Positions 25,962 to 33,765 of a stretch of DNA of 64,000 nt are shown here, piece after piece (within the stretch, counting starts at the first letter, position 1; each line of letters opens with the position of its first letter). Source of the DNA: Bacteroidales bacterium (GTDB lineage Bacteria > Bacteroidota > Bacteroidia > Bacteroidales > GCA-2748055); the NCBI GenBank assembly GCA_029210585.1, contig JARGFP010000002.1:62001-126000 (forward strand), read 5' to 3'. The notes under the pieces are model-generated. The model was not told the origin of the DNA and did not search any database. It worked only from the letters and a program-made list of their open reading frames with translations. The position numbers and the translations under genes are program-made.

Positions 25962-26516
25962 CTAACGTATTCTTCCCGGATTCTTTTTAACAAAATCTGC
26001 CCATCCCTTTGCCCCTGTTTTTTTTATGGGGTTGGAACTTTCATAGAAATGGCAGACGGCTGCGGCAAGTCCATCGGTTGCATCAAAATTTTTGGGCATG
26101 TCGGGAATCATGAGCATTCTTTCGAGCATTGATGACACCTGTTCCTTGGATGCCTGGCCCACTCCCGTTATGGCCAGTTTAATCTTTCTTGGCGCATACT
26201 CAAAAACAGGCAGGTCCATGTTGAGTGCAGCAGCAATGGCAGCCCCCTGGGCACGTCCCAGCTTGAGCATCGACTGTACATTTTTTCCATAGAATGGTGC
26301 CTCAATGGCCATTTCCACGGGGGTATAATTTTCAATCAGTTTTACGGTGGTACGGAAGATGGCATTCAGTTTCTGATAGTGGTCCCCTTCTTTACGTATG
26401 TCCAACACCCCCATATCGATGTAACGCGGTACTTTGGCGGATGCATCCAGTACCCCGAAACCCATGATATTTGTACCGGGATCGATCCCCAGTATGATCC
26501 TTTCAGCTCTGGCCAT
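25962..26516 (-). CDS. ruvC: Holliday junction resolvase RuvC
   Basis: Nuclease that cuts Holliday junctions with RuvAB. The 184-residue length is typical. The catalytic carboxylates are visible: Asp in ILGIDPGTNIMGFGV near 10, Glu in AIEAPFYGKN near 70, and the C-terminal NFDATDGLAAAVCH near 140-155. The start at ATG 26516 (MARAERIILGIDPGT) is preferred over a longer frame because it gives the family's normal N-terminus; it overlaps the upstream transporter gene by 14 bp, suggesting translational coupling. The order serS - transporter - ruvC forms one minus-strand unit. Confidence 0.95.
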   Translation of the reverse strand: MARAERIILGIDPGTNIMGFGVLDASAKVPRYIDMGVLDIRKEGDHYQKLNAIFRTTVKLIENYTPVEMAIEAPFYGKNVQSMLKLGRAQGAAIAAALNMDLPVFEYAPRKIKLAITGVGQASKEQVSSMLERMLMIPDMPKNFDATDGLAAAVCHFYESSNPIKKTGAKGWADFVKKNPGRIR

Positions 26517-27408
26517 CTCGTTTCTGTGCAGTATTCTGTATGAATATCCCTGATACCACAAGGATAATTCCAAAGATAGTGGAAATAAAGATGGTTTCCC
26601 CAAGGATCAGGTGCACAAATATGAGATTCACAAAGGGGGCCACGAACACCAGGTTGGAGATACGTGCCGTGGTGGATGAAAGCTGCAGTGCCCGCAGCCA
26701 CAGCACAAAGGTGAGTCCCATTTCAAAAATCCCGATGTATGCGGCCACAATCCACGCTTCCCTGCCAGCGGGCAGACCGGGATCCCTGAAGAAACTGCCG
26801 GCAAGCAGGTAAAACGACGAAAATACAAAGATCAGGAATAAACCCAGCACTTCGTCCAGCCGGCTCTTCATGTTGAAGATCCAGTAAAATGCCCAGAGGA
26901 AAGCTGTGAACAGTGCCAGCAGGACTCCCCTGAAGTTCGAATCTTCACTGAACAATGCACCGCCCTGCAATGACAATACGACCACTCCCCCGAAACTGAC
27001 TATCATGGAAACCACGCTCAGCCAACCGATCTTTTGTTTCAGCATGGGAATAGAAATCAGCACCAGCACAATGGGCCAGGTCATGTTGAGCGGCTGTGCC
27101 ACCTGTCCTGGCAGCAGATCGTAGGCCTTGAAAAGCACCAGGTAATAGAATGCCGGGTTCAGCAGGCCCAGAAGCGCCGATCTGCCCAGGTCCCTCGGGT
27201 GAAGCGTTTTCAGTAGTTTGAATTTTCCCTGTACCAGGAGAATCAGTCCAAGTACCAGGGTAGAAACGATGGCTGCACCTGTAACCATCTGGTAATTGTC
27301 CTGGTAGCGCAGCCCCAGCTTGAATGCAGTGGGAACCGTTGACCAGAACAGTACGGCTGTAATGGCAAACAGGAATGCTTTCCGCTGGTTTTTTTGCTGA
27401 TCCGCCAC
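26503..27408 (-). CDS. EamA/DMT-family transporter
   Basis: A drug/metabolite transporter-type permease (301 aa, about ten hydrophobic segments in two EamA halves, about 12-145 and 155-295). Substrate is unknown; family members export or import amino acids, sugars or other small molecules across the inner membrane. It lies between serS (11 bp upstream) and ruvC (overlap of 14 bp). A second EamA protein (44665-45594) in the window is not closely similar by eye. Confidence 0.9.
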   Translation of the reverse strand: MADQQKNQRKAFLFAITAVLFWSTVPTAFKLGLRYQDNYQMVTGAAIVSTLVLGLILLVQGKFKLLKTLHPRDLGRSALLGLLNPAFYYLVLFKAYDLLPGQVAQPLNMTWPIVLVLISIPMLKQKIGWLSVVSMIVSFGGVVVLSLQGGALFSEDSNFRGVLLALFTAFLWAFYWIFNMKSRLDEVLGLFLIFVFSSFYLLAGSFFRDPGLPAGREAWIVAAYIGIFEMGLTFVLWLRALQLSSTTARISNLVFVAPFVNLIFVHLILGETIFISTIFGIILVVSGIFIQNTAQKRDGQS

Positions 27409-27419
27409 TGTGAACGGGG

Positions 27420-28694
27420 TTACCTGATCAGGTCTGTTCCCATCAGTTGTTGCAATACGCCCGGAACCCGGATTCCGTTCTCTGCCTGGTTATTTTCGAG
27501 CAATGCTGCCACGATCCTGGGAAGCGCGAGGGCACTTCCGTTGAGGGTATGTGCCAGCACAGGTTTCTTTTCTCCTTCTTTCTTGTACCTGAGTTTCAGC
27601 CGGTTGGCCTGGTACGATTCAAAGTTGGATACTGAGCTGACTTCCAGCCACTTGTCCTGAGCAGCAGCATAGACTTCAAAATCGTAGGTAAGTGCGGATG
27701 TAAAACCCAGGTCGCCGCCACAAAGTCTGACAATCCGGTAGGGAAGTTCCAGCTGGCGGATCAGTGATTCCACGTGATCCACCATTTCATCCAGTGCTGC
27801 ATAGCTGTTCTCAGGGGTTTGTATCTGCACGATCTCCACCTTGTCGAACTGGTGCACCCGGTTCAGTCCGCGCACGTCCTTGCCGTATGAGCCTGCCTCT
27901 CTTCTGAAACAAGGGGTATAGGCAGTATTTTTTACAGGCAGCATGGCTGCATCCAGGATCACATCCCTGTAGATGTTTGTTACCGGTACTTCGGCAGTGG
28001 GTATCAGGTAAAAATCGTCTGACTGCACATGGTACATCTGGCCCTCTTTATCGGGCAGCTGACCTGTACCGAACCCGGAATCAGCATTGACCATCAGCGG
28101 AGGGAGTATCTCTGTATACCCGGCTGCAATATTCTGTTCCAGGAACCAGGAGATGAGTGCACGCTGCAAACGGGCACCTGCACCTTTATATACCGGGAAT
28201 CCTGCCCCGGTGAGTTTCACGCCCAGGTCGAAATCGATGATGTCGTATTTTTTTGCCAGGTCCCAGTGCGGCATGGCTTTGTCATCCAGCCTGGGTTTTT
28301 TGCCGCCTTCCCTGATCATTTGATTGTCTTCTTCGGACCTGCCCGGCGGCACCAATTCATTCGGAACGTTGGGAATCTGCACGAGCAGTGTATTCACCCG
28401 GTCCGATGCTTCCTGCATCTGGCTGCTCAGTGCTTTGATGGTTGCCTTGATCTCCGCAGTCCGGTTTTTTGCCTCGTTGGCCTGTTCATGTGCACCTTGC
28501 TTGAAGAGCGATCCGATCTCTTTGCTGAGTTTGTTCATTTCGGCCTGCAGGTCATTGGTCTTCACCTGCAGATCACGGCGGGTGTTGTCTGCCTCAATCA
28601 AATGATCAATGAACGTGGTGGCATCGAAATTCCTGATCTTCAGTAACCGGAGCACTTCATCGCGGTGCTCCCTGATGTATGGTAGTGTCAGCAT
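27420..28694 (-). CDS. serS: Seryl-tRNA synthetase
   Basis: Charges tRNA-Ser. The 424-residue protein has the long antiparallel coiled-coil arm (about 30-105, charged and Leu-rich) that binds the long variable arm of tRNA-Ser, then the class II core with motif 2 around CFRREAGSYGKDVRGLNRVHQFDKVE (given as landmarks CFRREAGSYG and RVHQFDKVE, near 265-285) and motif 3 near NGSALALPRIVAALLENNQ. It is the first gene of a unit with an EamA transporter and ruvC, and is separated from the rplU-rpmA unit by a terminator. Confidence 0.97.
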   Translation of the reverse strand: MLTLPYIREHRDEVLRLLKIRNFDATTFIDHLIEADNTRRDLQVKTNDLQAEMNKLSKEIGSLFKQGAHEQANEAKNRTAEIKATIKALSSQMQEASDRVNTLLVQIPNVPNELVPPGRSEEDNQMIREGGKKPRLDDKAMPHWDLAKKYDIIDFDLGVKLTGAGFPVYKGAGARLQRALISWFLEQNIAAGYTEILPPLMVNADSGFGTGQLPDKEGQMYHVQSDDFYLIPTAEVPVTNIYRDVILDAAMLPVKNTAYTPCFRREAGSYGKDVRGLNRVHQFDKVEIVQIQTPENSYAALDEMVDHVESLIRQLELPYRIVRLCGGDLGFTSALTYDFEVYAAAQDKWLEVSSVSNFESYQANRLKLRYKKEGEKKPVLAHTLNGSALALPRIVAALLENNQAENGIRVPGVLQQLMGTDLIR

Positions 28695-28699
28695 AGGAA

Positions 28700-28750
28700 A
28701 TAAAAAATAAAAAAACCTGTAATCTGCTATAAAGGTAGCTGATTACAGGT
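28700..28750 (-). terminator. Rho-independent terminator after rplU-rpmA
   Basis: Minus-strand hairpin with a perfect 10-bp stem (ACCTGTAATC 28715-28724 pairing with 28741-28750) around a 16-base loop, followed by a long T/A-rich run (28714 downwards). It lies between the rpmA stop and the serS ATG. Confidence 0.88.
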
Positions 28751-28781
28751 GATTATTTGAAAACTTTACCTCTAAATATTC

Positions 28782-29042
28782 TTAGTTTTCCAGTGGTTCA
28801 ACTGAAACGTAGGATTTGTTGTTTCTTTTCTTCTGGAATTTTACTTTCCCGTCGACCAGCGCATACAGGGTATGGTCTTTTCCTATGCCAACGTTAAGTC
28901 CGGGATTGTGTACCGTTCCGCGTTGACGAACAATGATATTGCCGGCAATCACTTCCTGTCCGCCGTAAATTTTCACACCCAGTCTTTTGCTTTCTGATTC
29001 GCGTCCGTTTCTTGAACTACCGGCCCCTTTCTTATGTGCCAT
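28782..29042 (-). CDS. rpmA: 50S ribosomal protein L27
   Basis: Large-subunit protein whose N-terminus reaches the peptidyl-transferase centre. The 86-residue sequence begins [20 protein letters not shown] and contains [23 protein letters not shown], the classic L27 blocks. The N-terminus starts directly at AHKKG, with no Firmicutes-type cleaved extension. Follows rplU by 28 bp. Confidence 0.98.
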   Translation of the reverse strand: MAHKKGAGSSRNGRESESKRLGVKIYGGQEVIAGNIIVRQRGTVHNPGLNVGIGKDHTLYALVDGKVKFQKKRNNKSYVSVEPLEN

Positions 29043-29070
29043 AACTTTGTATTTTTAATATTTTCAATGA

Positions 29071-29664
29071 TTATCCCTGGTCAGCAGCCTTATCTCCTTC
29101 AGAAGATTTTTTCGCTGCAGGTTTTTTTGCTGCAGGCTTTTTCGCTGCAGTTGTTTTTTTCTCAGTAGTGCTTTTCTTCTCAGCAGCAGGTTTCTTTTCT
29201 GCTGCGGTTTTCGTTGCTTTCGTTCCGGCAGCAGGTTTTTTTGCTGCAGCAGATTTGCCGGCAGCAGGCTTCTTCTCAGCAGGTTGCCCGGCGGTTTCAG
29301 GCTTTGATGCAGCTGCCTTGTCTGCTGTGGCCGCTGCTGCTGGTTTCACTGCCTTCTCCTCGATGCCGGTAATCTCAATGCGGGTCATGTACTGCCTGTG
29401 GCCATTCAGTTTTTTGTATCCCTTCCTTCTTTTCTTCTTAAAAACCAGCACTTTATCACCCTTGACATGCTCAATTACCTTCGCGGATACAGCAGCATCC
29501 CTGATCACAGGATTTCCAAAAGTGATCTTGCCATCATTTTCAATGAGTAATACCTTGTCAAAAGATACTTTCGACCCTGCATCCCCTTCCAGCCTGTGGA
29601 CGAACAATTTCTGTTCTTTCTCAACTTTGAACTGCTGTCCGGCGATATCAACGATTGCGTACAT
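29071..29664 (-). CDS. rplU: 50S ribosomal protein L21 with long basic tail
   Basis: L21 core occupies residues 1-101: [18 protein letters not shown] at the start, [20 protein letters not shown] near 72-91 (rRNA-binding loop) and a final [10 protein letters not shown]. The canonical protein ends about here; this one continues for ~95 residues of Ala/Lys/Pro/Thr-rich low-complexity sequence built from AAKKPA- and AEKK-like units, resembling a histone-H1 tail. Comparable tails are known on some Bacteroidota ribosomal proteins. It is the first gene of the rplU-rpmA unit and is driven by a full-consensus promoter. Confidence 0.95.
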   Translation of the reverse strand: MYAIVDIAGQQFKVEKEQKLFVHRLEGDAGSKVSFDKVLLIENDGKITFGNPVIRDAAVSAKVIEHVKGDKVLVFKKKRRKGYKKLNGHRQYMTRIEITGIEEKAVKPAAAATADKAAASKPETAGQPAEKKPAAGKSAAAKKPAAGTKATKTAAEKKPAAEKKSTTEKKTTAAKKPAAKKPAAKKSSEGDKAADQG

Positions 29665-29700
29665 TATCTGTTAATTTTCAGTGTTTTCAAATTCGGTCTG

Positions 29701-29732
29701 CAAAGATAGAAAAGTTTGTAAGATATGACAAA
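29701..29732 (-). promoter_or_regulatory. Full Bacteroidota-type promoter for rplU-rpmA
   Basis: Minus-strand TTTG (29729-29732) and TATCTTTG (29701-29708) are separated by exactly 20 bp, a textbook match to TTTG-N19-21-TAnnTTTG. It is the best promoter in the window. Confidence 0.8.
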
Positions 29733-29846
29733 GAAATGTTTAAAAATTATTTGCCTTTTACTCAGTTACAGTTCAATGAGGCAGTGAACCTTCAGAATGA
29801 AGTTCAAATAATAGTGCAGAATCCTATGATTCCTTTTTAAAAATTT

Positions 29847-29854
29847 TAATTTTG
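29847..29854 (+). promoter_or_regulatory. -7 promoter element TAATTTTG for the nuclease/transporter unit
   Basis: Fits TAnnTTTG, 67 bp before ATG 29922. The rest of the 257-bp divergent gap is AT-rich without a gene. Confidence 0.45.
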
Positions 29855-29921
29855 CTGAGACATCTGACATCGTTTGTTGTACAGGCAATGAATTATTAAA
29901 TAAACAGACCGATCATCCGTA

Positions 29922-30548
29922 ATGGGTAAAGTTAAACTGAACGTACTGGGTATTTCCTACAGTCAGACACAGTCGGGGGCCTATGCCCTTGTACTTGCAG
30001 AGGAAGAAGGGGCAAGGAGGATACCAATCATCGTGGGCGGTTTTGAGGCCCAGGCCATTGCGATTGAACTGGAAGGACTGAATCCACCGCGTCCGCTCAC
30101 CCATGATCTTTTTAAGAAATTTTCCGATTCTTTCGGGATTCACCTGATCGAAGTGAATATTCACAAACTTGAAGAAGGGGTCTTTTTTGCAAATGTGTTG
30201 TTTGACAACGGTGACAAGGAAATCTCACTGGATGCGCGGACTTCGGATGCCATTGCCCTGGCCTTGCGATTTAAGTGTCCCATATATACTACTGAGGAGA
30301 TAGTTGAGAAGGCAGGTATTGTGCTTGATTTTGAACAGGCTTCCGGGGGTGGGGAAGACGATGGAGCCAATGATCCTGCAATAAGCAGGGAACAGGATCT
30401 GGGCATTCGAAAGCATGCACAACGAACAGACATGTCGGCGCACACAGTTGATGAGCTGAAGGCTATACTGGACAAAGCCATTGCCAATGAGAATTATGAA
30501 AAGGCCTCCGAGATCAGGGATGAGATCAGGCGCAGGCAGAAAGAATAG
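29922..30548 (+). CDS. Bifunctional nuclease (BFN/DUF151) family protein with UVR motif
   Basis: A 208-residue protein with an N-terminal DUF151/BFN domain (about 1-135; LGISYSQTQSGAYALVLAE, RRIPIIVGGFEAQAIAIEL and SLDARTSDAIALALRFKCPI) and a C-terminal UvrB/UvrC-type helix pair (about 170-208; VDELKAILDKAIANENYEKA then SEIRDEIRRR). Family members have been reported as nucleases, but the bacterial role is unsettled. A Gly/Asp-rich linker joins the two parts. The next gene, a nucleoside transporter, starts 7 bp later, which fits a nucleic-acid salvage unit. Confidence 0.88.
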   Translation: MGKVKLNVLGISYSQTQSGAYALVLAEEEGARRIPIIVGGFEAQAIAIELEGLNPPRPLTHDLFKKFSDSFGIHLIEVNIHKLEEGVFFANVLFDNGDKEISLDARTSDAIALALRFKCPIYTTEEIVEKAGIVLDFEQASGGGEDDGANDPAISREQDLGIRKHAQRTDMSAHTVDELKAILDKAIANENYEKASEIRDEIRRRQKE

Positions 30549-30555
30549 ACCACGT

Positions 30556-32067
30556 ATGGAAAAAATGATTGCTGGCCTCATCCTCGCCCTCGGGCTGTTG
30601 GTAGTGCCTTTTCACTCCACCGGACAAGATACGCTTCGGCCTGAAACGGCTCCAGACCAGGATACCATGGTGGCTGCAGATACAGCCCCGCTGGAAATTG
30701 CCACTATTGAGGAAGCAGCCGGGGCAACGGATATGTCCACTATTATTCCGAACCGTATCGGGTTCCGGTTCAGCCTGGTAAAGATTCTCAGGGGACTGCT
30801 CGGTATGCTTGTATTGATTGCCATTGCCTGGGCCTTCAGCAAAAACAGGAGGGCCATTTCATGGAAAACCGTAGGCATCGGGCTTGTCATTCAACTGCTT
30901 CTTGCTGTTGGTATATTATATGTGCCCGTGGTACAGACAGTATTTGAATTTGTCGGCAAGATATTCGTAAAGATTCTGTTTTTTACAAGTGTGGGGACCG
31001 AATTCCTGTTCGGCAGCGGTGCGGAGGGAGAGATCGCCAAGCCATTGCAAACCTTTGCCATCAATATTCTTCCCACCATCATCTTTTTCTCGGCCATCAC
31101 CAGCGTATTGTTTTACCTGGGAGTGATCCAATACATTGTCCGGGGGCTGGGATACCTGATGTCGAGGGCCATGGGATTATCGGGCGCAGAAAGCCTCTCT
31201 GTTGCCGGTAACATCTTCCTGGGTCAGACGGAGTCGCCCCTGATGATCAAGGCATACCTGGAAAAACTCAATGAATCCGAGATGCTGCTTGTCATGTCGG
31301 GGGGAATGGCGACCCTTGCAGGAGGGGTACTTGCTGCCTACATCGGATTCCTGGGGGGAGGGATACCCGAGCAGGAGCTGGTCTTTGCCAAGCACCTGCT
31401 GGCGGCATCCGTGATGGCGGCTCCCGGGGTGGTCGTTATTTCAAAGATCCTTGTTCCCAACACGGGAGAGGTTGACAAGTCCATCAATGTAACACAGGAA
31501 AATATCGGGAAGAATGTGCTCGATGCCATTTCCAACGGGACTGCGGAAGGACTGAGACTTGCAGTGAATGTTGCCGCGATGCTGCTGGTGTTCATCGCTT
31601 TCATTGCATTGATTAATTTCGTTTTCGTGAAAGTGGGCGACTGGACCACGCTGAATAGCCTGGTAGCCAGGGTCACCAATGGAAATTATGATGAGCTCAG
31701 CCTGGAGTTCCTGCTCGGATATGGCCTGTCGCCCGTGATGTGGCTGATCGGGGTGCCCCTGGAAGACATTACCCTTACAGGTTCCCTGCTGGGGAAAAAG
31801 CTTATCATGACAGAGTTTGTGGCTTACATCAGTCTTGCAGAAATGAAGACTGCAGGCCTTTTTTCAGATCCCAAATCCATTATCATGTCGGTATACATGT
31901 TGTGCGGATTTGCCAACTTTGCTTCCATCGGCATACAGATCGGGGGTATCGGGGCACTTGCACCCGGGAAGCGCGTACAACTTTCACGCCTTGGCATGAG
32001 AGCTTTGCTGGCAGGTACGCTTGCTGCACTTCTTTCCGCTACTTTGGTTGGCATCTTACTGGGTTAA
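30556..32067 (+). CDS. NupC/CNT-type nucleoside transporter with signal-like N-terminus
   Basis: Concentrative nucleoside transporter driven by Na+ or H+. The core (about 85-503) has the CNT blocks GRGLGY/RGLGYLMSRAMG, NIFLGQTESPLMIKAYL near 220 and SGGMATLAGGVLAAYIGFLG, then the hydrophobic C-terminal half. The N-terminus is unusual: residues 1-24 look like a signal peptide (IAGLILALGLLVVPFHSTGQ) and 25-75 are polar, acidic and Thr-rich before the first core helix. ATG 30556 is chosen since longer frames reach into the preceding gene. It is followed 16 bp later by a receiver protein. Confidence 0.9.
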   Translation: MEKMIAGLILALGLLVVPFHSTGQDTLRPETAPDQDTMVAADTAPLEIATIEEAAGATDMSTIIPNRIGFRFSLVKILRGLLGMLVLIAIAWAFSKNRRAISWKTVGIGLVIQLLLAVGILYVPVVQTVFEFVGKIFVKILFFTSVGTEFLFGSGAEGEIAKPLQTFAINILPTIIFFSAITSVLFYLGVIQYIVRGLGYLMSRAMGLSGAESLSVAGNIFLGQTESPLMIKAYLEKLNESEMLLVMSGGMATLAGGVLAAYIGFLGGGIPEQELVFAKHLLAASVMAAPGVVVISKILVPNTGEVDKSINVTQENIGKNVLDAISNGTAEGLRLAVNVAAMLLVFIAFIALINFVFVKVGDWTTLNSLVARVTNGNYDELSLEFLLGYGLSPVMWLIGVPLEDITLTGSLLGKKLIMTEFVAYISLAEMKTAGLFSDPKSIIMSVYMLCGFANFASIGIQIGGIGALAPGKRVQLSRLGMRALLAGTLAALLSATLVGILLG

Positions 32068-32083
32068 TTGTTAGCTTTGCACC

Positions 32084-32458
32084 ATGAATGTTTTTAGCGG
32101 ACAGAAGATACTGGTGGTTGAAGACAATTTCATGTCCTTTAAATTACTGGAGGCCTACTTCATGCGGTCCAACCTGGAAATTGTTCATGCATCCGACGGA
32201 CTGATGGCACTGGAATTGTTCAAAGGTCATGCGGATATTGCCTTGATACTTATGGATATACAGTTGCCGGGTATGAACGGGATTGAGGTGACCAGGGCCA
32301 TACGGGAAATCAATACGGAGGTGCCGATCATCGCTGCCACTGCGAATGTATTTGATGATGATAAAACAGCTTGTATGGATGCAGGCTGCACCGATTTTGT
32401 GACGAAGCCCATTAATTTCCCGGCTCTTTTCGAACTCCTGGATAAACGACTCAGCTGA
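32084..32458 (+). CDS. Stand-alone response-regulator receiver protein
   Basis: A 124-residue CheY-like receiver with no output domain. Acidic pocket ILVVEDN (Glu13/Asp14), phospho-acceptor Asp58 in LILMDIQLPGMNG, the Thr switch in IAATAN near 86 and Lys108 in FVTKPIN are all present, so it should be phosphorylatable. The MNGIEVTRAIRE and KTACMDAGCTDFVTKP sequence is of the kind found in hybrid histidine-kinase receivers. No kinase is nearby. Its TGA overlaps the ATG of the following glycosyltransferase by one base. Confidence 0.92.
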   Translation: MNVFSGQKILVVEDNFMSFKLLEAYFMRSNLEIVHASDGLMALELFKGHADIALILMDIQLPGMNGIEVTRAIREINTEVPIIAATANVFDDDKTACMDAGCTDFVTKPINFPALFELLDKRLS

Positions 32459-33597
32459 TGCCGGCTGCATTGCTTATTTTTGCCACACTGGTCATTATTC
32501 TCTACAGTGGCTGCATGCTCTGGTATTATATTTCCTTTAAACGTTACCATGAGCTGCCCCTTCACAACGCGAAGCCTCTCTTCCGGGTCGTTTCGGTGAT
32601 CCTGCCGATAAGAAACGAGGAGGCGAATCTCAGGATGTTGGTCCATGACCTGTTGGTCCAGGATTACGGAACCGGGAATTGCGAAATTATCTTTGTGGAT
32701 GACCATTCCACTGATCGGTCGTTCACAATGCTTGGACAGGTTTGTCGCGAGCATACCCATTTCAGGTTAATCAGGCTCCAGGATGGTATGACCGGAAAAA
32801 AACATGCAATTGCTGCCGGAATTGAAGCTGCTTCGGGTGAATGGATCATCCAGACAGATGCAGATTGCCGCCTGCCTGCTAACTTCATTTCCGGACATGT
32901 TCAATATGCACGCGCTGGTGCCGACCTGGTGGCCGGGCCGGTGATTGTGCGTACCGGGAAAAGTGTCTGGGGCAGTATGGAATCGCTGGAGCATTTTGGT
33001 CTGACAGCCACTTCCATGGCTGCTGCTGCTGCCGGCCGGCCCGTGATGTGCAGTGGAGCCAGCCTTTCCTATAGTAAGAAGTTCTACCTGGAGGTTGCAC
33101 CTGGTCTTTTTGCCATTCCACATGCATCGGGTGACGATGTCTTTCTCCTGGCAGCGGCGAAAAAGCGAAAAAAAAACATCCTGTTCCCGACTGTACCGGG
33201 GATGGTGGTAACGACAGGACCGGCGGAGGGACCGGTGGCGTTCCTGCGGCAACGGATCAGGTGGGGGTCCAAGGCGAGGTACTACAGGGATGCGGACATG
33301 TTGTTGCTGGCATTGCTGGTATGGTTCGCGAATGTTACGCTTACAGGGTTGCTGGCCGCATCACTGTTTGTTAACGGAGTGGTGTGGCTTTTTTTTCCTG
33401 CACTGGCACTGAAATCTTTTTCGGAATACCTGCTGCTGAACAAGGTCGCTGCCAGGCTCAGGCTGAGGCACCTTATGGTATTATTTCCTGCAGCAGCGTT
33501 ATTTTATTATTTTTACATCACTTTTGCAGGCATGCTTTCCATGTTAGGTTCATTCTCGTGGAAGGGCAGAAGATACAGTAGTCAGGGTTGTTTATAG
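32458..33597 (+). CDS. GT2-family membrane glycosyltransferase
   Basis: A 379-residue processive-type GT2 enzyme. It has an N-terminal membrane helix (3-25), a GT-A domain (VSVILPIRNEEANL near 45, FVDDHSTDRS near 77, TDADCRLP near 135, and QRIRWGSKARYY near 262, a QxxRW-type product motif) and three or four membrane segments after 280. The pattern resembles enzymes that make polysaccharide or glycolipid precursors at the inner membrane. The acceptor and sugar are unknown. The one-base overlap with the receiver gene suggests coupling; the gene ends the unit, and there is no terminator hairpin close to its stop. Confidence 0.88.
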   Translation: MPAALLIFATLVIILYSGCMLWYYISFKRYHELPLHNAKPLFRVVSVILPIRNEEANLRMLVHDLLVQDYGTGNCEIIFVDDHSTDRSFTMLGQVCREHTHFRLIRLQDGMTGKKHAIAAGIEAASGEWIIQTDADCRLPANFISGHVQYARAGADLVAGPVIVRTGKSVWGSMESLEHFGLTATSMAAAAAGRPVMCSGASLSYSKKFYLEVAPGLFAIPHASGDDVFLLAAAKKRKKNILFPTVPGMVVTTGPAEGPVAFLRQRIRWGSKARYYRDADMLLLALLVWFANVTLTGLLAASLFVNGVVWLFFPALALKSFSEYLLLNKVAARLRLRHLMVLFPAAALFYYFYITFAGMLSMLGSFSWKGRRYSSQGCL

Positions 33598-33716
33598 TGT
33601 CCGTTTTTTGCGTGATGCGCCTCGGGGAGATTGTTCAATTATATGCGTAAGCCCGGCATTTCTCTGTTTCATGCGGTGTGTTTCCGGGCAGTGTGATTCA
33701 GATTCATTTAGTGCAA

Positions 33717-33724
33717 TACATTTG
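33717..33724 (+). promoter_or_regulatory. -7 promoter element TACATTTG for the DppC-like permease
   Basis: Fits TAnnTTTG; about 40 bp before the TTG start. The permease frame itself is open from 33712. Confidence 0.4.
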
Positions 33725-33765
33725 TTGATGGGTACAATATTCACGAACAAAAATACGCTGAAATC

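Noticed and set aside
29168-29674. 168-codon plus-strand frame opposite rplU
   Set aside because: It is the complement of the L21 low-complexity tail and has only Ala/Phe-rich shadow sequence.
29655-29840. 61-codon frame in the rplU/nuclease gap
   Set aside because: No start signal or motif; it overlaps the promoter of rplU.
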